Assembly: GCF_000332235.1 (NCBI RefSeq)
Contig: NZ_CM001775.1
Location: 4,140,272-4,204,271, forward strand
Direction: 5' to 3'
From: Geminocystis herdmanii PCC 6308
GTDB lineage: Bacteria; Cyanobacteriota; Cyanobacteriia; Cyanobacteriales; Cyanobacteriaceae
DNA: 64,000 nucleotides
Part shown: piece after piece, positions 63,039 to 64,000 of the stretch
Numbering within the stretch: position 1 is the stretch's first letter
Layout of the letters: each line of letters begins with the position of its first letter
Program-made: the position numbers and the translations under genes
The notes under the pieces: generated by a model
What the model saw: the letters and a program-made list of their open reading frames with translations, nothing else
Databases searched by the model: none
What the model was told of the DNA's origin: nothing

Positions 63039-64000
63039 TTACTGTTTAACCATACCTTCATAACGTTGAGAGATAACATAGGTTTGTACTTGCTTCGCAG
63101 TATCGATCGCAACCCCGACTAAAATTAATAAGGATGTTGCACCAAAACCTTGAAAAGTTGTTACCCCCGTGGCACTCTCTACAAAGGTGGGAACTGTGGC
63201 TACAATAGTTAAAAAGATTGCACCTAAAAGGGTTAAACGGTTTAATACTCCTTCTAAATAGGCGATCGTCGCTTTACCGGGGCGAATACCGGGGATAGTT
63301 GTCCCCATTTTCTTTAAGTTTTGAGCTATGTCTTCAGGATTAGAAATCAAAGAAGCATAGAAATAACTAAAGAAGATAATCAGTACAGAGTAGGTAGCAA
63401 CATACCAGATTGTACCAGGGCGTAAAGCTAAAGCCACTTGATTAAGAAGGGCATTAAAGGGAGTTTGTTCTGCAAAACCTGCCACAGAGGAAGGTAAAAC
63501 CAACACCGCCGAAGCGAAAATGATGGGCATAACACCGCCTTGATTAAGCCTTAAAGGTAGATAACTGGTTCTTTCCCGATATAACTTTCTACCCACCTGA
63601 CGACGAGCGGAAATAATGGGGATTCTCCGAGTACCTTCTTGTACAAAGACAATACCGACAATCATCACCAAGAAAACAATGATTAAAATAGCTACTTGAG
63701 CAATGGCTTGTCTGCCTCCTGTTTGGGCATAGTCGATCGTATTAGCTAAGGTTTGAGGTAAAACTGCTACGATGTTAACAAAAATTAACAAAGATGCTCC
63801 GTTACCTAAACCTCTTTCGGTGATTAACTCCGATACCCACATGACAAACATTGATCCTGCGGTAATTGCCAATACAGTTTCCACCACGAACAGGGGGCTA
63901 TTATCGAGAGCATAGGGACGCAGAAGACCGACTGTAATCCCCGTACTTTGGATAATTGCCCAACCGAGGGCAACATAACGAGTGATTTGAGCAATTTTGC
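63039..64000 (-). CDS. secY: SecY protein translocase subunit, N-terminus outside window
   Basis: The last 320 or so residues are visible and the frame is open to the window's right edge. Pieces include ITRYVALGWAIIQSTGITVGLL, MWVSELITERGLGNGASLLIFVNI, RRQVGRKLYRERTSYLPLRLNQGGVMPIIFASAVL, EDIAQNLKKMGTTIPGIRPGKAT and the closing QTYVISQRYEGMVKQ. SecY forms the membrane channel for protein export and, in cyanobacteria, insertion into both plasma and thylakoid membranes. It heads the leftward block seen here. Confidence 0.97.
   Translation of the reverse strand, partial: KIAQITRYVALGWAIIQSTGITVGLLRPYALDNSPLFVVETVLAITAGSMFVMWVSELITERGLGNGASLLIFVNIVAVLPQTLANTIDYAQTGGRQAIAQVAILIIVFLVMIVGIVFVQEGTRRIPIISARRQVGRKLYRERTSYLPLRLNQGGVMPIIFASAVLVLPSSVAGFAEQTPFNALLNQVALALRPGTIWYVATYSVLIIFFSYFYASLISNPEDIAQNLKKMGTTIPGIRPGKATIAYLEGVLNRLTLLGAIFLTIVATVPTFVESATGVTTFQGFGATSLLILVGVAIDTAKQVQTYVISQRYEGMVKQ

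Noticed and set aside
62906-63122. Short frames on both strands in the secY-adk gap
   Set aside because: Both translate the GTCCACCT array (CPPVHLSTC-like or QVDKWTGGQ-like repeats) and then the end of secY in the wrong frame.
1-64000. tRNA or rRNA genes
   Set aside because: I looked in gaps for T-arm-like GTTCRA words and found only CGATCGA-type palindromes without a cloverleaf; a covariance-model scan would be needed to exclude a missed tRNA.

Overview
The window comes from an AT-rich cyanobacterial chromosome. The evidence is Psb32, a nitrate-reductase-associated protein, a cyAbrB regulator, several small cyanobacteria-only protein families, a glnA gene behind an NtcA-type promoter, and dense CGATCG-containing octamers of the HIP1 kind. 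The low G+C, the CGATCGA-rich spelling and the abundant short tandem repeats suggest a Geminocystis/Cyanobacterium-like organism. That placement is inferred from composition, not from a marker gene. No tRNA, rRNA or CRISPR array was recognised.

Layout: (1) 1-26.3 kb is mostly housekeeping: psb32, dTDP-glucose dehydratase, cyAbrB, cobK, rsmB, a PPOX flavoprotein, glnA, an M1 aminopeptidase, bioD, cynS, gloB, a secreted DUF1800/DUF1501 pair, a HEPN/MNT pair whose HEPN gene is broken by a 101-bp MITE-like insertion, and a ParC/GyrA-type topoisomerase subunit. (2) 26.5-39.3 kb is a surface-glycan island: a UDP-galactopyranose-mutase-like flavoprotein, two sulfotransferases, a Wzx-type flippase, three family-2 glycosyltransferases, a GT87-like membrane protein, an alkaline-phosphatase-superfamily enzyme, a FemAB/GNAT-like protein and a decayed epimerase. 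Together these could build and export a sulfated polysaccharide. (3) 39.4-45.2 kb holds the least explained genes: a helicase-like protein with degenerate ATPase motifs, followed by an Hsp70/actin-fold ATPase gene broken by a single frame change at an A7 tract, then a DUF4351-like protein and another Hsp70-like gene on the opposite strand. (4) 45.3-54.2 kb has PrxQ, LspA, DUF3122, an IS607-type element with frameshifted tnpA and intact tnpB, an alpha/beta hydrolase, a ribonuclease-D-like exonuclease, a DUF697-type GTPase and a Uma2 nuclease. (5) 54.8-64 kb has an LptF/G permease with LptB, then the conserved ribosomal protein block running leftward: secY (cut by the window edge), adk, infA, rpmJ, rpsM, rpsK, rpoA, rplQ, truA, rplM, rpsI, rpmE, ending in a clear intrinsic terminator.

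The spaces between genes are unusually rich in repeats. There are heptamer and octamer tandem arrays, two of which run into start codons. There are several small palindromic elements with terminal inverted repeats, and a dispersed motif ending ACCCTAATT that sits at gene ends and supplies the stop codon of two genes. Recent small-element activity has broken at least one gene (HEPN).
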